A DNA stretch of 64,000 bases from RH-AL1 sp965249685. GTDB taxonomy: Bacteria; Pseudomonadota; Alphaproteobacteria; Rhizobiales; Beijerinckiaceae. Location of the stretch: positions 1,426,001 through 1,490,000 of the forward strand of contig CBDFMN010000003.1 of assembly GCA_965249685.1 (NCBI GenBank), written 5' to 3'. Positions 8,803 through 21,784 of this stretch are shown here, piece by piece (positions within the stretch are counted from its first letter, which is position 1; every line of letters begins with the position of its first letter). The notes under the pieces were generated by a model, which ran no database searches, was not told the DNA's origin, and saw nothing but the letters and a program-made list of their open reading frames with translations. Made by a program: the position numbers and the translations under genes.

Positions 8803-9855
8803 TCAGCCGGCCAGCGCGTGACGGATGGCGGCCTCGTCGAGGCCCTTCTCGCCGATGACGACGAGGCGCCCGTCGCGTACCTCGTCGCTTCTCCAGGCAC
8901 GGTCGAAGCTCTTCGCGAACCGCGCGCCGACGCCCTGAACCAACAGCCGCATCGGCTTGCCTTCCACGGCGACGAAACCCTTGACGCGCAGCACATCGTG
9001 GTCGGCGGCAAGCGCCGCAAGCTTGCGCAAGAATCCCTCAGGCTCGGCGACCGGCGGTACCGGCACGACGAAGGAGTCGAAATCATCGTGGTCGTGGTCG
9101 GGCTCGGCGTCATGGTGCGAGGGACGGCTCGCGAGGTCGTCCTCCGCGCGAGCATTGAGGCCCAACAGCAGCGCGGCGTCGAGCCGACCATGGCGCGTCG
9201 CGACGATCTTGACGGCGCGCGGGACGACCGCCGCGATCTCGGCCTCCACCCGCGCGCGCGCGGCCGCGTCGATCAGGTCCGTCTTGTTCAGGACGATGAG
9301 GTCGGCGCAAAGCAGTTGGTCCTCGTAGACCTCCTCCAGAGGATTGTCGTGATCGATCGTCGGATCGGCCGCACGCTGCGCCGCAAGCTTGGCGGGGTCA
9401 TCGGCGAAGCGTCCGGCCGCGACGGCCGCGCCGTCGACCACCGCGATGACACCGTCGACGGTCAAGCGTCGACGCACGGCGGGCCAGTCGAACGCCTTGA
9501 CGAGCGGCTTGGGTAAGGCAAGGCCGGAGGTCTCGATGATGATATGCTCGGGCGGCGGGTCGAGCGCCAAGAGTGTCTCGATCGCCGGCACGAAATCGTC
9601 CGCGACGGTGCAGCAGATGCAACCGTTGGCAAGCTCGATGATCGCATCCTCGCGGCAGGACGACACGCCGCAGCCGCGCAGCACATCGCCATCCACGCCG
9701 ATGTCGCCGAACTCGTTGATCACTAGGGCGAGCCGCCGGCCGGCAGCCGTCTCCAGCACGTGGCGGATCAGCGTGGTCTTGCCGGCCCCGAGGAAGCCGG
9801 TGACGATCGTCGCGGGGATCTTGCCGAGCGCGGTCGCGGCAGGTCGGTCGGCCAT
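8803..9855 (-). CDS. cobW: CobW family GTP-dependent metallochaperone
   Basis: COG0523 GTPase thought to deliver cobalt to the CobN-containing chelatase. The 350-residue protein has Walker A GFLGAGKTT (about residue 20), the metal site GCICC in ANGCICCTVADD, the G-protein specificity motif NKTD, and a histidine/aspartate-rich stretch (SHHDAEPDHDHDD) that may bind metal. The ATG at 9855 has an upstream AGAAGGA. The in-frame extension to 10134 is rejected because it lies in the riboswitch leader. It is the first gene after the cobalamin riboswitch and directly abuts cobN, so it is likely repressed when B12 is plentiful. Confidence 0.94.
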   Translation of the reverse strand: MADRPAATALGKIPATIVTGFLGAGKTTLIRHVLETAAGRRLALVINEFGDIGVDGDVLRGCGVSSCREDAIIELANGCICCTVADDFVPAIETLLALDPPPEHIIIETSGLALPKPLVKAFDWPAVRRRLTVDGVIAVVDGAAVAAGRFADDPAKLAAQRAADPTIDHDNPLEEVYEDQLLCADLIVLNKTDLIDAAARARVEAEIAAVVPRAVKIVATRHGRLDAALLLGLNARAEDDLASRPSHHDAEPDHDHDDFDSFVVPVPPVAEPEGFLRKLAALAADHDVLRVKGFVAVEGKPMRLLVQGVGARFAKSFDRAWRSDEVRDGRLVVIGEKGLDEAAIRHALAG

Positions 9856-10000
9856 GGTGCGTCCTTCTATCGGCGCGCGGAGGCGCGCTCGTACCCGGCA
9901 CGCGAATGCGCGCGGGAAGATGGGTGTAGGGCCGCACAGGCACCGGCGCGCAGCCGGCATCGGTTCCGGCTCGGGACACCCCGCCCAGCCGGTCGCGATG

Positions 10001-10166
10001 CAACGGCAGGTCTCCTGGCTCGCGGATCGGTCCGGCGCGCCGCCTTCCCAGGTCACCCCAGTGGCGTCATGGCGCGCGTACCCGCTGACAGTTGCGGGGG
10101 CAGCCGTGGCTTTGGCTCGCAAGCCGCACCACATTCCCTCTTAGCCCTCTGAACGAGGGACCATTG
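10001..10166 (-). promoter_or_regulatory. Cobalamin (AdoCbl) riboswitch
   Basis: Read on the minus strand, the region contains the B12-box AGCCAGGAGACCTGCC at its 3' end (plus-strand 10005-10020), the conserved core GCTGCCCCCGCAACTGT, a GCCACTGGGG segment and a GGGAAGGC element. The ends close as a P1 helix: CAATGG (10166-10161) pairs with CCGTTG (10006-10001). It lies 145 bases upstream of the cobW ATG. In proteobacteria these elements usually shut down translation or elongation when adenosylcobalamin binds. The expected targets are cobW, cobN, cobG and cobJ, perhaps through to cobM. Divergent cobO is not in its path. Confidence 0.93.
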
Positions 10167-10273
10167 CGCCGCGCAGACTACGCGGGGCGACAGCGGTGTC
10201 AATGCGGCCGGTCCTGTCAGCTGGCGCAGAACCTACCGTTGGCCTATCCGAGCAGGTACCAACAGGAGCTCGT

Positions 10274-10885
10274 ATGATAGATTCTCCGGACAACCTCCGC
10301 CACCAGCGCAAAATGGCCGCCCGCAAGGCGGTGCAGGATGCCGAGGTCGCGTCCAAGACGATCACGGCAAAGGGCCTGCTGATCGTCCACACGGGTCCCG
10401 GCAAAGGCAAGACGTCGGCCGCCATGGGGCTGGTACTCAGGGCCTTGGGCCATGGCTGGCCGGTCGGCATCGTGCAATTCATCAAAGGCGCCTGGGATAC
10501 GGGCGAGAAGCAGGCTTTGGCGCGCTTTCCCGACCTCGTGCGCTGGCACACGATGGGCGAAGGGTTCACCTGGGAAACGCAAGACCGCGCGCGCGACGTG
10601 GCGGCAGCGGAGCGGGCCTGGGACAAGGCGCGCGAATTGATGGGCGATCCCGCCGTCAGGCTGCTCGTTCTCGACGAACTCAGCATCGCGCTGCGCTACG
10701 AGTACCTGCCGCTCGAAACTGTGGTGGCAGCGCTCGCCGCACGCCGTGACGACCTGCACGTCATCGTCACCGGGCGCAACGCCAAGCCCGCGCTGATCGA
10801 CGCGGCGGATCTGGTGACCGAGATGGGGCAGGTCAAGCACCATTTCGCGGCCGGCGTGAAGGCGCAGGCTGGCATAGAGTTTTAG
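10274..10885 (+). CDS. cobO: Cob(I)yrinic acid a,c-diamide adenosyltransferase CobO
   Basis: CobA/CobO/BtuR-type ATP:corrinoid adenosyltransferase that adds the 5'-deoxyadenosyl ligand to cobalt(I) corrinoids. The 203-residue protein has the P-loop HTGPGKGKTSAAMG near residue 40, then VQFIKGAWDTGEKQAL, and LLVLDELSIALRYEYLP as the Walker B-like strand. These are the family signatures. ATG 10274 is chosen over an upstream in-frame ATG (10196) because AGGAG stands just ahead and homologues begin near RHQRKMAARK. It is transcribed away from the riboswitch, 108 bases from its P1 end, so it probably has its own promoter in that gap. Confidence 0.95.
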   Translation: MIDSPDNLRHQRKMAARKAVQDAEVASKTITAKGLLIVHTGPGKGKTSAAMGLVLRALGHGWPVGIVQFIKGAWDTGEKQALARFPDLVRWHTMGEGFTWETQDRARDVAAAERAWDKARELMGDPAVRLLVLDELSIALRYEYLPLETVVAALAARRDDLHVIVTGRNAKPALIDAADLVTEMGQVKHHFAAGVKAQAGIEF

Positions 10886-11162
10886 CGCAGCGGCCAACCC
10901 GGTGCCAGGGCGGTTGCCGATGGCGGGCGGAAACCTCGCGTCATGTCAGCAAGCAACGGCAGAGCCGAAAAGCCGCGCTGCGGCCCGCGGATCGCCCATG
11001 CATCCTTAATCCACGTATTGGGCGAACCTTGCACCGGGATACATCAAACGCCGAGGCGCTCGCCTTAACTCCGGAGACGTAGAACGCTGCGATGGCGTCG
11101 CCGCACGCACGTAATAGCGACGCCGACGCCGTCCGCTTAAACGAGGGCCGCTGCTTAAAGCG
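10886..11162. other. Intergenic region between convergent cobO and grxD
   Basis: This stretch of 277 bases between convergent genes has no convincing ORF, RNA gene or long inverted repeat. Nothing more can be supported here. Confidence 0.6.
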
Positions 11163-11501
11163 TCAGGCCTGCGCAGGCTGCTTGCAGGCGATCCCCTTGT
11201 CCGTCAGGTGACTGGCAAGTTCACCGCTCTGGAACATCTCACGCACGATGTCGCAGCCGCCCATGAACTCGCCCTTGACGTAGAGCTGCGGGATCGTCGG
11301 CCAATTCGAGAACTCCTTGATACCGTTACGGACGTCTTCGGCTTCCAGCACATTGACAGAGGTATAGGGCACGTCGAGATAGCCGAGGATCTGCACGACC
11401 TGGCTCGAGAAGCCGCATTGCGGAAACTTGGGCGTGCCCTTCATGAACAGGACGACGTCGTGCGAGTCGATGGCGGTCTTGATCGTCTCATGGGCGGACA
11501 T
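11163..11501 (-). CDS. grxD: Monothiol glutaredoxin Grx4 family (GrxD)
   Basis: CGFS-type monothiol glutaredoxin that binds and transfers [2Fe-2S] clusters, often with a BolA partner. The 112-residue protein shows VVLFMKGTPKFPQCGFS, the diagnostic CGFS active site at about residues 29-32, then the cis-proline WPTIPQLYVKGEF and the GGCDIV glutathione-binding end. AGGAAA precedes the ATG with normal spacing. It lies 42 bases downstream of bolA on the same strand, the classic operon pair for Fe-S assembly and iron sensing. Confidence 0.96.
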   Translation of the reverse strand: MSAHETIKTAIDSHDVVLFMKGTPKFPQCGFSSQVVQILGYLDVPYTSVNVLEAEDVRNGIKEFSNWPTIPQLYVKGEFMGGCDIVREMFQSGELASHLTDKGIACKQPAQA

Positions 11502-11543
11502 GGATGCACTTTCCTGGAAAGAGGGTCACCGGATTTTCAGTCC

Positions 11544-11780
11544 CTAGGACTTGGGCGTCAAGGTCTGAAGCTGCAAGGCGTGCAACGCGCCACCCATGTG
11601 CGCGCCGATGGCTTTGTAGACCAGCTGATGCTGCTGCAGCTTGGTCTTGCCGACGAAGGCGCCCGAAGTGACCGTGGCGGAGAAGTGGTCGTCATCGCCG
11701 GCGAGGTCGACGATATCAACCTCGGCATCGGGCAGCGCGGCCTTGATCAGCCGATCGATCTCGGCGGCGGGCATGGGCAT
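11544..11780 (-). CDS. bolA: BolA family protein
   Basis: Small BolA-fold protein of 78 residues. The motif VTSGAFVGKTKLQQHQLVYKAIG, with the conserved QHQ(L)VY histidine region, is typical of the BolA/IbaG group. These proteins form [2Fe-2S]-bridged heterodimers with CGFS glutaredoxins. GAGGA lies seven bases before the ATG at 11780; a second in-frame ATG two codons later is possible. It is the upstream gene of the bolA-grxD pair, and the proteins are expected to act together in the cytosol. Confidence 0.94.
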   Translation of the reverse strand: MPMPAAEIDRLIKAALPDAEVDIVDLAGDDDHFSATVTSGAFVGKTKLQQHQLVYKAIGAHMGGALHALQLQTLTPKS

Positions 11781-11859
11781 GGCAAGGTCCTCGATAGGTG
11801 ACGCGACCGATATAGAGGCTTAGCGACGGATCGAAAAGCCGTGCCCCAAGCCCGCGCGC

Positions 11860-13281
11860 CTAACGCGGCAGGACCGTCGATCCCATCAGCGCCTTGTCCA
11901 CCGCATGCGCCGTCTGCCGGCCCTCGCGAATCGCCCAGACCACCAGCGATTGGCCGCGGCGCATGTCGCCGCAGGCGTAGACCTTGGCGACGGAGGAAAG
12001 ATAACTCTTCTGGTCGGCGACGACGTTGCCGCGCTTGTCGAGACTGACGCCGAGCCCGTCGAGCAACCCCTCCGAGATCGGGGCGACGAAGCCCATGGCA
12101 AGCAGCACGAGGTCGGCGCGCATCTCGAAGCCGCTGCCCTCTACCTCCTGCATCTTTCCATCGACGCGCACGCAGCGCAGCGTGGTGACATTGCCTTCCG
12201 CGTCGCCGACAAATTCCTTGGTCAGCACGGCGAAGTCGCGATTGGCGCCTTCCTCGTGCGAGGAGGACGTCCGCAGCTTCAACGGCCAGTTCGGCCAAGT
12301 CAGCAGCTTGTCTTCCTTGGTCGGGGGCTCCGGCATGATCTCGAGCTGGGTGACGGAGAGCGCGCCCTGACGCACGGACGTGCCGATGCAGTCCGAGCCC
12401 GTGTCGCCACCGCCGATGACGATGACGTGCTTGCCAGACGCGAGGATCGGGTCGTTGCTGTGCAGCGGCTCGTGGCTGACGCGCCGGTTCTGCTGCGGCA
12501 GGAAGTCCATGGCGAAATGGACGCCGCGCAGGTCGCGGCCGGGGATCGGCAGCTCGCGTGGCTTCTCGGCACCGCCCGACAGCACGACAGCGTCGTAATC
12601 ACGCACGAGATCAGCCGGCGCCACGTCGTTGCCGATGTGGACGTTGCAGTGGAAGCGGACGCCCTCGGCCTCGATTTGGCGCACGCGCCGATCGATCAGC
12701 ACCTTCTCCATCTTGAAGTCAGGGATGCCGTAACGCAGCAGACCGCCCGGCTTGGCGTTCTTTTCGTAGACGTGCACCTCATGGCCGGCGCGGGCGAGCT
12801 GCTGGGCGCAGGCAAGGCCGGCCGGCCCCGAACCGACCACCGCGACGCGCTTGCCGGTCGGCCGGCCGAACACTTCCGGCTTGACCCAACCGTTGGCGAA
12901 GGCACGGTCGATGATCGCGCATTCGATCGTCTTGATCGTCACCGGGGAGTCGCTGATGTTCAGCGTGCAGGCGGCCTCGCAGGGCGCCGGACAGATGCGA
13001 CCTGTGAATTCTGGAAAATTGTTGGTGGAATGGAGATTGCGGGCCGCCTCCTCCCAATCGGAATTGTAGACGAGGTTGTTCCAGTCCGGGATCTGGTTGT
13101 TGACCGGGCAGCCGTTATGGCAGAACGGAATGCCGCAATCCATGCAGCGGGCGGCCTGGTCCCGCGTCGCCTCTTCGGAGAGCGGGATCACGAACTCCTT
13201 GTAGTTGCGGATGCGGTCGGAGGCCGGCGCATAGCGCGTATCGCGCCGGTCGATCTCAAGGAAACCCGTCACCTTGCCCAT
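11860..13281 (-). CDS. gltD: Glutamate synthase (NADPH) small subunit GltD
   Basis: Beta subunit of NADPH glutamate synthase, which passes electrons from NADPH through FAD and two [4Fe-4S] clusters to GltB. The 473-residue protein has the N-terminal cysteine cluster CMDCGIPFCHNGCPV and CPAPCEAAC, the FAD-binding VVGSGPAGLACAQQLA near residue 150, and the NADPH-binding VIGGGDTGSDC near residue 290. GAGGA precedes the ATG. It follows gltB by 76 bases on the same strand, so the two are almost certainly co-transcribed. Length matches the family (about 470-480). Confidence 0.97.
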   Translation of the reverse strand: MGKVTGFLEIDRRDTRYAPASDRIRNYKEFVIPLSEEATRDQAARCMDCGIPFCHNGCPVNNQIPDWNNLVYNSDWEEAARNLHSTNNFPEFTGRICPAPCEAACTLNISDSPVTIKTIECAIIDRAFANGWVKPEVFGRPTGKRVAVVGSGPAGLACAQQLARAGHEVHVYEKNAKPGGLLRYGIPDFKMEKVLIDRRVRQIEAEGVRFHCNVHIGNDVAPADLVRDYDAVVLSGGAEKPRELPIPGRDLRGVHFAMDFLPQQNRRVSHEPLHSNDPILASGKHVIVIGGGDTGSDCIGTSVRQGALSVTQLEIMPEPPTKEDKLLTWPNWPLKLRTSSSHEEGANRDFAVLTKEFVGDAEGNVTTLRCVRVDGKMQEVEGSGFEMRADLVLLAMGFVAPISEGLLDGLGVSLDKRGNVVADQKSYLSSVAKVYACGDMRRGQSLVVWAIREGRQTAHAVDKALMGSTVLPR

Positions 13282-13357
13282 TCTATCCTCGGTCTAAGAT
13301 CGGTCATCGCGCAGGAAGGCGCGTGACGGCCGGACGGACATCCGACCGCCCGGTGCG

Positions 13358-18112
<4,755 letters not shown>

Positions 18113-18576
18113 CGTTCATCCCATGGCATGCGTTGCGCGATGGAACCAGCGCCTCTAGCGCAGCCATCGGCGACGTCGCCGCATCACATTAAAATCCTGA
18201 ACGGATCGGTCGACACCCGTCCAGTCGTCCCGGCAGATGCAAACGGCCGTCAAGACGGCATTCGTACCCGGCGCAGACTTTGTAAGGGCACATTCGATGA
18301 AGACGAAGGCCGTCCCGCAAGTCAACAATGCCGCGCGCAAATCCCCTGTGGAGGCGGCGCGATAGAAGAGCGCGGGCTGGCCGGCCGATGACTGCCGACC
18401 GTCTCGATTCCGGTCATTCACAGAATCTACAACGCCGCAACAATAAACCGCAACGCTGCGGCAGGAATACAACAGCGGGGATTTCCCTCGAAGGCGGCTT
18501 TACTGCAACCAAGTTTTTGCCCCATTTGGTCACGAGGTTCCGGCCCGCTCGTTGGGCCGCTCTGGGGGAATCGGGA
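18113..18576. other. Divergent intergenic region between gltB and a secreted protein gene
   Basis: This 464-base gap separates the divergent gltB and the proline-rich secreted protein gene, so it should hold both promoters. ORFs reading through it lack codon structure or homologous-looking sequence and are not called. I see no clear -35/-10 pair, riboswitch or tRNA. The part from about 18420 to 18550 is less GC-rich than the surroundings, which would suit a promoter for the plus-strand gene. Confidence 0.5.
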
Positions 18577-19824
18577 ATGGTGGATAGACGCCAAGCTTTT
18601 ACGATAAGGGCTTGTTTTTCCATTCATTCCGCGTTGCTGGCTGCCTCCTGCCTCGTGTTGCCGAGCTTGGTTTCGGCCCAGGTATTCGACCCGCTACGAG
18701 GCTACGGGTTCGATGGCTCGCCTGCCGGACCTGGACGTGCTGGAGACCGCCGCGACTCCGGCGAAGGCCGCGCGCCGCGGTTCGCCCCAGCCTATGTCTC
18801 TTCGTCGACGATCAGGCGTGCTGCCTCGCGCAGCGGCTTCCGCCTGACAGGCCAGCCCCACCGTCGCGGCCGCTCCTACTTTGCGATGGGCGAAGACGAG
18901 AAAGGTCGTCGCTTTCGGCTGGTGTTCAACGCATTCAATGGCCAGTTGCTTGACCGCACGGACTTCGGCGCCGCGCGCGCCAAAGCGGAACCGCTACCCT
19001 CTGTCACCACGCCTGCGCCCGCCAAGTCTTTGGAAAAGCCCGTAGACGCCCCGGCGCAAGCTGCGGCCGTCTCCCCGCCGGCTGCTACCAAGCCCATTGA
19101 GACGCCGAGGCCGGCCGAGCCACCGGCGCAAGCCGCGTCCATCGCCCCGATGGTCGCCGGCAAGCCTGCGGAGACCCTGAAGCCGGTCGAACAGCCGGAA
19201 CAGGCCGTGGCTATCGCCCCAACGGCTGCCACCAGTCCTGCGGGGACGCTGAAGCCGGCCGACCAGCCGGTGGCCGTCGCGCCGCCTGCCTCTCCGGCGC
19301 TCATACCAACCCTGCCTTCGCCGCCCGCCTCCTATGCCGCCGTGAATCCGTGCGAAGTCCCGACCGGCCATCCCTCGGCGCAGTCGACGGCCGTCACACC
19401 GATTGCTCCCGCGCTTTCCGTGGCACCGGCAGTCCTGCCTCCAACGACCGCAGCAGTCGCTCCCGCGCCGGCGACGGCCGCTCCAGCCGAACCACAGGCG
19501 GTCACGGCCAAAACAATCGACACGGTAGAGCCGCACGCCCCACCGTCAGCCGCCGCGGTCCCGCCCGCCGTGGCTGCGAGCCAGGACGACAAGGCGAGCC
19601 AGGACGACAAGGCAGGAACCGCCGCGGTGCCTGTGCCTAAGCCCGATCAAGCGATAGCACCTGCGGCGGAGAGCGTCGCCCCGGTTGCGGGCGTCGCCAC
19701 GCCAGCGGCTCCTGCCACGCCTCCCGACAACCGTCGAAGCCCGCCGGAGCCGTATGCGGCGCCGAATTGGCCGGATGGCGCCGATCAGCCCGCTGCAGCG
19801 ACCAAGCCCGATGCGAAGCCCTGA
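18577..19824 (+). CDS. Secreted Pro/Ala-rich low-complexity protein
   Basis: Unrecognised protein of 415 residues. It begins with a basic stretch and hydrophobic core (ALLAASCLVLPSLVSA), a good Sec signal peptide, so ATG 18577 is preferred over the open frame reaching 18328. Residues about 30-130 form a short compositionally normal region ending in GEDEKGRRFRLVFNAFNGQL, which resembles a PepSY-like or SH3-like strand pair. The rest is a long disordered Pro/Ala/Thr region with degenerate repeats of about 24 residues (KPxETPxPxEPPAQAxxIAP). It ends 33 bases before a lytic transglycosylase gene, suggesting a periplasmic, cell-wall-spanning role. The function is unknown. Confidence 0.65.
   Translation: MVDRRQAFTIRACFSIHSALLAASCLVLPSLVSAQVFDPLRGYGFDGSPAGPGRAGDRRDSGEGRAPRFAPAYVSSSTIRRAASRSGFRLTGQPHRRGRSYFAMGEDEKGRRFRLVFNAFNGQLLDRTDFGAARAKAEPLPSVTTPAPAKSLEKPVDAPAQAAAVSPPAATKPIETPRPAEPPAQAASIAPMVAGKPAETLKPVEQPEQAVAIAPTAATSPAGTLKPADQPVAVAPPASPALIPTLPSPPASYAAVNPCEVPTGHPSAQSTAVTPIAPALSVAPAVLPPTTAAVAPAPATAAPAEPQAVTAKTIDTVEPHAPPSAAAVPPAVAASQDDKASQDDKAGTAAVPVPKPDQAIAPAAESVAPVAGVATPAAPATPPDNRRSPPEPYAAPNWPDGADQPAAATKPDAKP
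19576..19611. repeat. 18-bp tandem duplication inside the Pro/Ala-rich gene
   Basis: Two exact copies of GCGAGCCAGGACGACAAG stand head to tail (19576-19593 and 19594-19611), giving the peptide repeat ASQDDK twice. The duplication is in frame and lies in the disordered tail of the secreted protein. Confidence 0.9.
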
Positions 19825-19857
19825 GCCTTGGCGCAGCGCCCGGATAGAGGACGACGA

Positions 19858-21060
19858 ATGGTCCGACTGACGACGGCCTGCGCCGCCGCGCTCCTCGCCG
19901 TATGGTCCTCGGCACGCGCCTCGGAGCCGGCCCATTCGGCCGAACTCGACGAGATGATCGCGCGTCAAGCCAAACGGCACGGCGTCCCGGAAAAACTGGT
20001 CCGCCGCATTGTCATGCGCGAGAGCCGCTACAATCCCCGGGCCCGCAACCATTCGTATTGGGGGCTCATGCAAATCAGCTACCCCACCGCGCGGAGCATG
20101 GGCTTCAAGGGCAGCCCGAACGACTTGCTCGACCCTCTCGTAAACCTGACCTACGCGGTGCCCTATTTGGCGAATGCGTTCATCATCGCCGGGAAGCAGG
20201 AAGATGCGGCGGTACGGCTCTATGCCAGCGGCTATTACACGACCGCTAAAAATCGCAGCCTTCTCGGCCAATTGCGTACGGCCGAGTCCGAACCGATGGT
20301 GCCGCAGGAAAGCTTTCTCACGGCGACCGCGCTGCCAGTCTCGAACTTGATCAAGGCGGTCGTGAATGGGCCGCAGACGGCAGAGGCCGTGGCGACGAAC
20401 TCTCCGCCGGGACCGCAGGTCGTCGACGGTGGCAGGAGCAGCGGCCCGGAAACTCCCATGGTCAGCGGCAAGAATGGCTACGCGCCGCCGAAGAGATGGG
20501 TCAGGGATGGCGGCGTCACGCTCGTTGGCAGGGGCGAACAGCGCATCGAGCAGGTCGCCGCCTACAATCCTCCCGCAGCTGGGGAGAACATGCCGCAATC
20601 GAGGTCTGGCAGGCATGCCGGTCGTGGTCATGGCCGTAAGCTAAGCGAGTTTGCCGCGTTGGACATGCCGCCGGCCGGCGCGCAAGCCTATGCGGCGCCG
20701 GTGTCACCTTCCGCGCCAGAGAGCGGCCCGCAGTCCGCCATTGCGCAAGTTACGAGCGCGCCGGCGTCAGGCCCACCGGCCGCGGGTGCAGGGCCCGATG
20801 CGCCGACAAGCAACATCAAGCCGGTCAAGACCGCCCATCGCAAAACAACGCGAAGGCGTAGCGCAGCCGCCAAGACGACAGAGCCGGACGACCCGCGACC
20901 TGTTGCTTCGGCAGCCGAAGCCGCACTCGCAGATGCAGCCGACCCTCCGGCTAAACCGACAGCGAGGAAAATTCACTCGGTCGCGGGCAAAAAAGCGCCT
21001 CGCCCGGTATCCGTAGCCGTGCAGGCTGCCGAGGCGCCTGCTCTCAATCCTAAACCGTAG
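19858..21060 (+). CDS. Lytic transglycosylase (SLT domain) with a long disordered tail
   Basis: Predicted periplasmic enzyme that cleaves MurNAc-GlcNAc bonds in peptidoglycan. The 400-residue protein has a signal peptide (MVRLTTACAAALLAVWSSARA). It is followed by an SLT/GEWL domain with catalytic Glu in IVMRESRYNPRA, then SYWGLMQISYPTARSMGF and AVRLYASGYY. The domain ends at about residue 145. The remaining roughly 250 residues are Pro/Ala/Lys-rich and disordered, unusual for a minimal SLT protein. ATG 19858 fits the signal peptide better than the earlier in-frame ATG 19828. It lies 33 bases after the secreted Pro-rich protein gene, a probable operon partner. Confidence 0.9.
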   Translation: MVRLTTACAAALLAVWSSARASEPAHSAELDEMIARQAKRHGVPEKLVRRIVMRESRYNPRARNHSYWGLMQISYPTARSMGFKGSPNDLLDPLVNLTYAVPYLANAFIIAGKQEDAAVRLYASGYYTTAKNRSLLGQLRTAESEPMVPQESFLTATALPVSNLIKAVVNGPQTAEAVATNSPPGPQVVDGGRSSGPETPMVSGKNGYAPPKRWVRDGGVTLVGRGEQRIEQVAAYNPPAAGENMPQSRSGRHAGRGHGRKLSEFAALDMPPAGAQAYAAPVSPSAPESGPQSAIAQVTSAPASGPPAAGAGPDAPTSNIKPVKTAHRKTTRRRSAAAKTTEPDDPRPVASAAEAALADAADPPAKPTARKIHSVAGKKAPRPVSVAVQAAEAPALNPKP

Positions 21061-21092
21061 ACGCCCCCCGCAAAGGGGGAGGCGTCTACGGT
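21054..21092. terminator. Bidirectional terminator between the lytic transglycosylase and hsp20
   Basis: A 12-bp perfect inverted repeat, ACCGTAGACGCC (21054-21065) and GGCGTCTACGGT (21081-21092), encloses a 15-base loop that can itself pair CCCC with GGGG. It includes the stop codon of the transglycosylase gene and lies 12 bases beyond the hsp20 stop. The two genes converge, so it can serve both strands. Confidence 0.85.
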
Positions 21093-21103
21093 AAGCTTGT
21101 CGA

Positions 21104-21580
21104 TCAGGCGGCGCGCTGGGCTTCCACAGCCGTGACTCCCGGCTTGCCTATGAGAATTCGGCGCGGCTTCTGAGCCTCGGGAATCTCGCGGACAAGATCG
21201 ACGTGAAGAAGGCCGTGCTCGAGCACGGCGCCGATGACCGAGACGTGGTCGGCGAGCTGGAACCGTCGCTCGAAAGCGCGGGCCGCGATGCCCTGGTGAA
21301 GGACCTCGCGTCGGGCTCCCTCCGTCGGGACCGGATGATCCGGCTGCCCCTTGGAGCCGCGGATCGTCAAGGTATTCTCCCTGGACTCGATCGACAGATC
21401 CTGCTCGGCGAAGCCCGCCACGGCAACGCTGATGCGATAGTTCAGCTCGCCCGTGCGCTCGATATTGTAGGGCGGGTACCCCGCGGCGGCATCGGCGCCG
21501 GACGCTTGGTCGAGCATCGTGAAGAGGCGATCGAACCCGACGGTCGAGCGATAAAGCGGTGATAGATCGTAGTGACGCAT
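21104..21580 (-). CDS. Small heat-shock protein Hsp20/IbpA family
   Basis: ATP-independent holdase chaperone of the alpha-crystallin family. The 158-residue protein begins MRHYDLSPLYRSTVGFDRLF, nearly the standard IbpA start. The alpha-crystallin domain includes YNIERTGELNYRISVAVAGF and the closing QLADHVSVIGAVLEHGLLHVDL. An ATG two codons upstream (21586) is in frame but stands only one base from the AGGA, so 21580, with seven-base spacing, is preferred. The leader carries a ROSE-like hairpin (see that entry), implying heat induction. It converges on the lytic transglycosylase gene across a strong terminator. Confidence 0.95.
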   Translation of the reverse strand: MRHYDLSPLYRSTVGFDRLFTMLDQASGADAAAGYPPYNIERTGELNYRISVAVAGFAEQDLSIESRENTLTIRGSKGQPDHPVPTEGARREVLHQGIAARAFERRFQLADHVSVIGAVLEHGLLHVDLVREIPEAQKPRRILIGKPGVTAVEAQRAA

Positions 21581-21587
21581 AGACATA

Positions 21588-21603
21588 TCCTCTCAAGAAG
21601 CGA
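21588..21603 (-). promoter_or_regulatory. Possible ROSE-type RNA thermometer core before hsp20
   Basis: On the minus strand the leader reads TCGCT (21603-21599), a seven-base loop, then AGGA (21591-21588) directly before the hsp20 start. This matches the ROSE core pattern U(U/C)GCU facing the Shine-Dalgarno AGGA, which masks the ribosome site at low temperature in rhizobial small heat-shock genes. Further upstream hairpins are plausible but I could not fold them. The call rests on the core pattern and the correct gene context. Confidence 0.45.
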
Positions 21604-21784
21604 CATGAACAGGAGCACTGCCTTTCGGCCAGGTCCTGCCGGTTCGCGCGTCCATCAGGCCCGCGCTGAACTGAAGTTAGGAGTTCGACCAGGCTTTGCA
21701 AGCCATTGCCGAGAGGCGGCGGAACAAATTACGCCTTCGCCTGCACCGCGGGGGCCCTTCACCTTTTCTCGAGATCGACCGACC

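Noticed and set aside
9856..10134. N-terminal extension of cobW
   Set aside because: The extension is translated riboswitch leader. The Shine-Dalgarno AGAAGGA and family start are at 9855.
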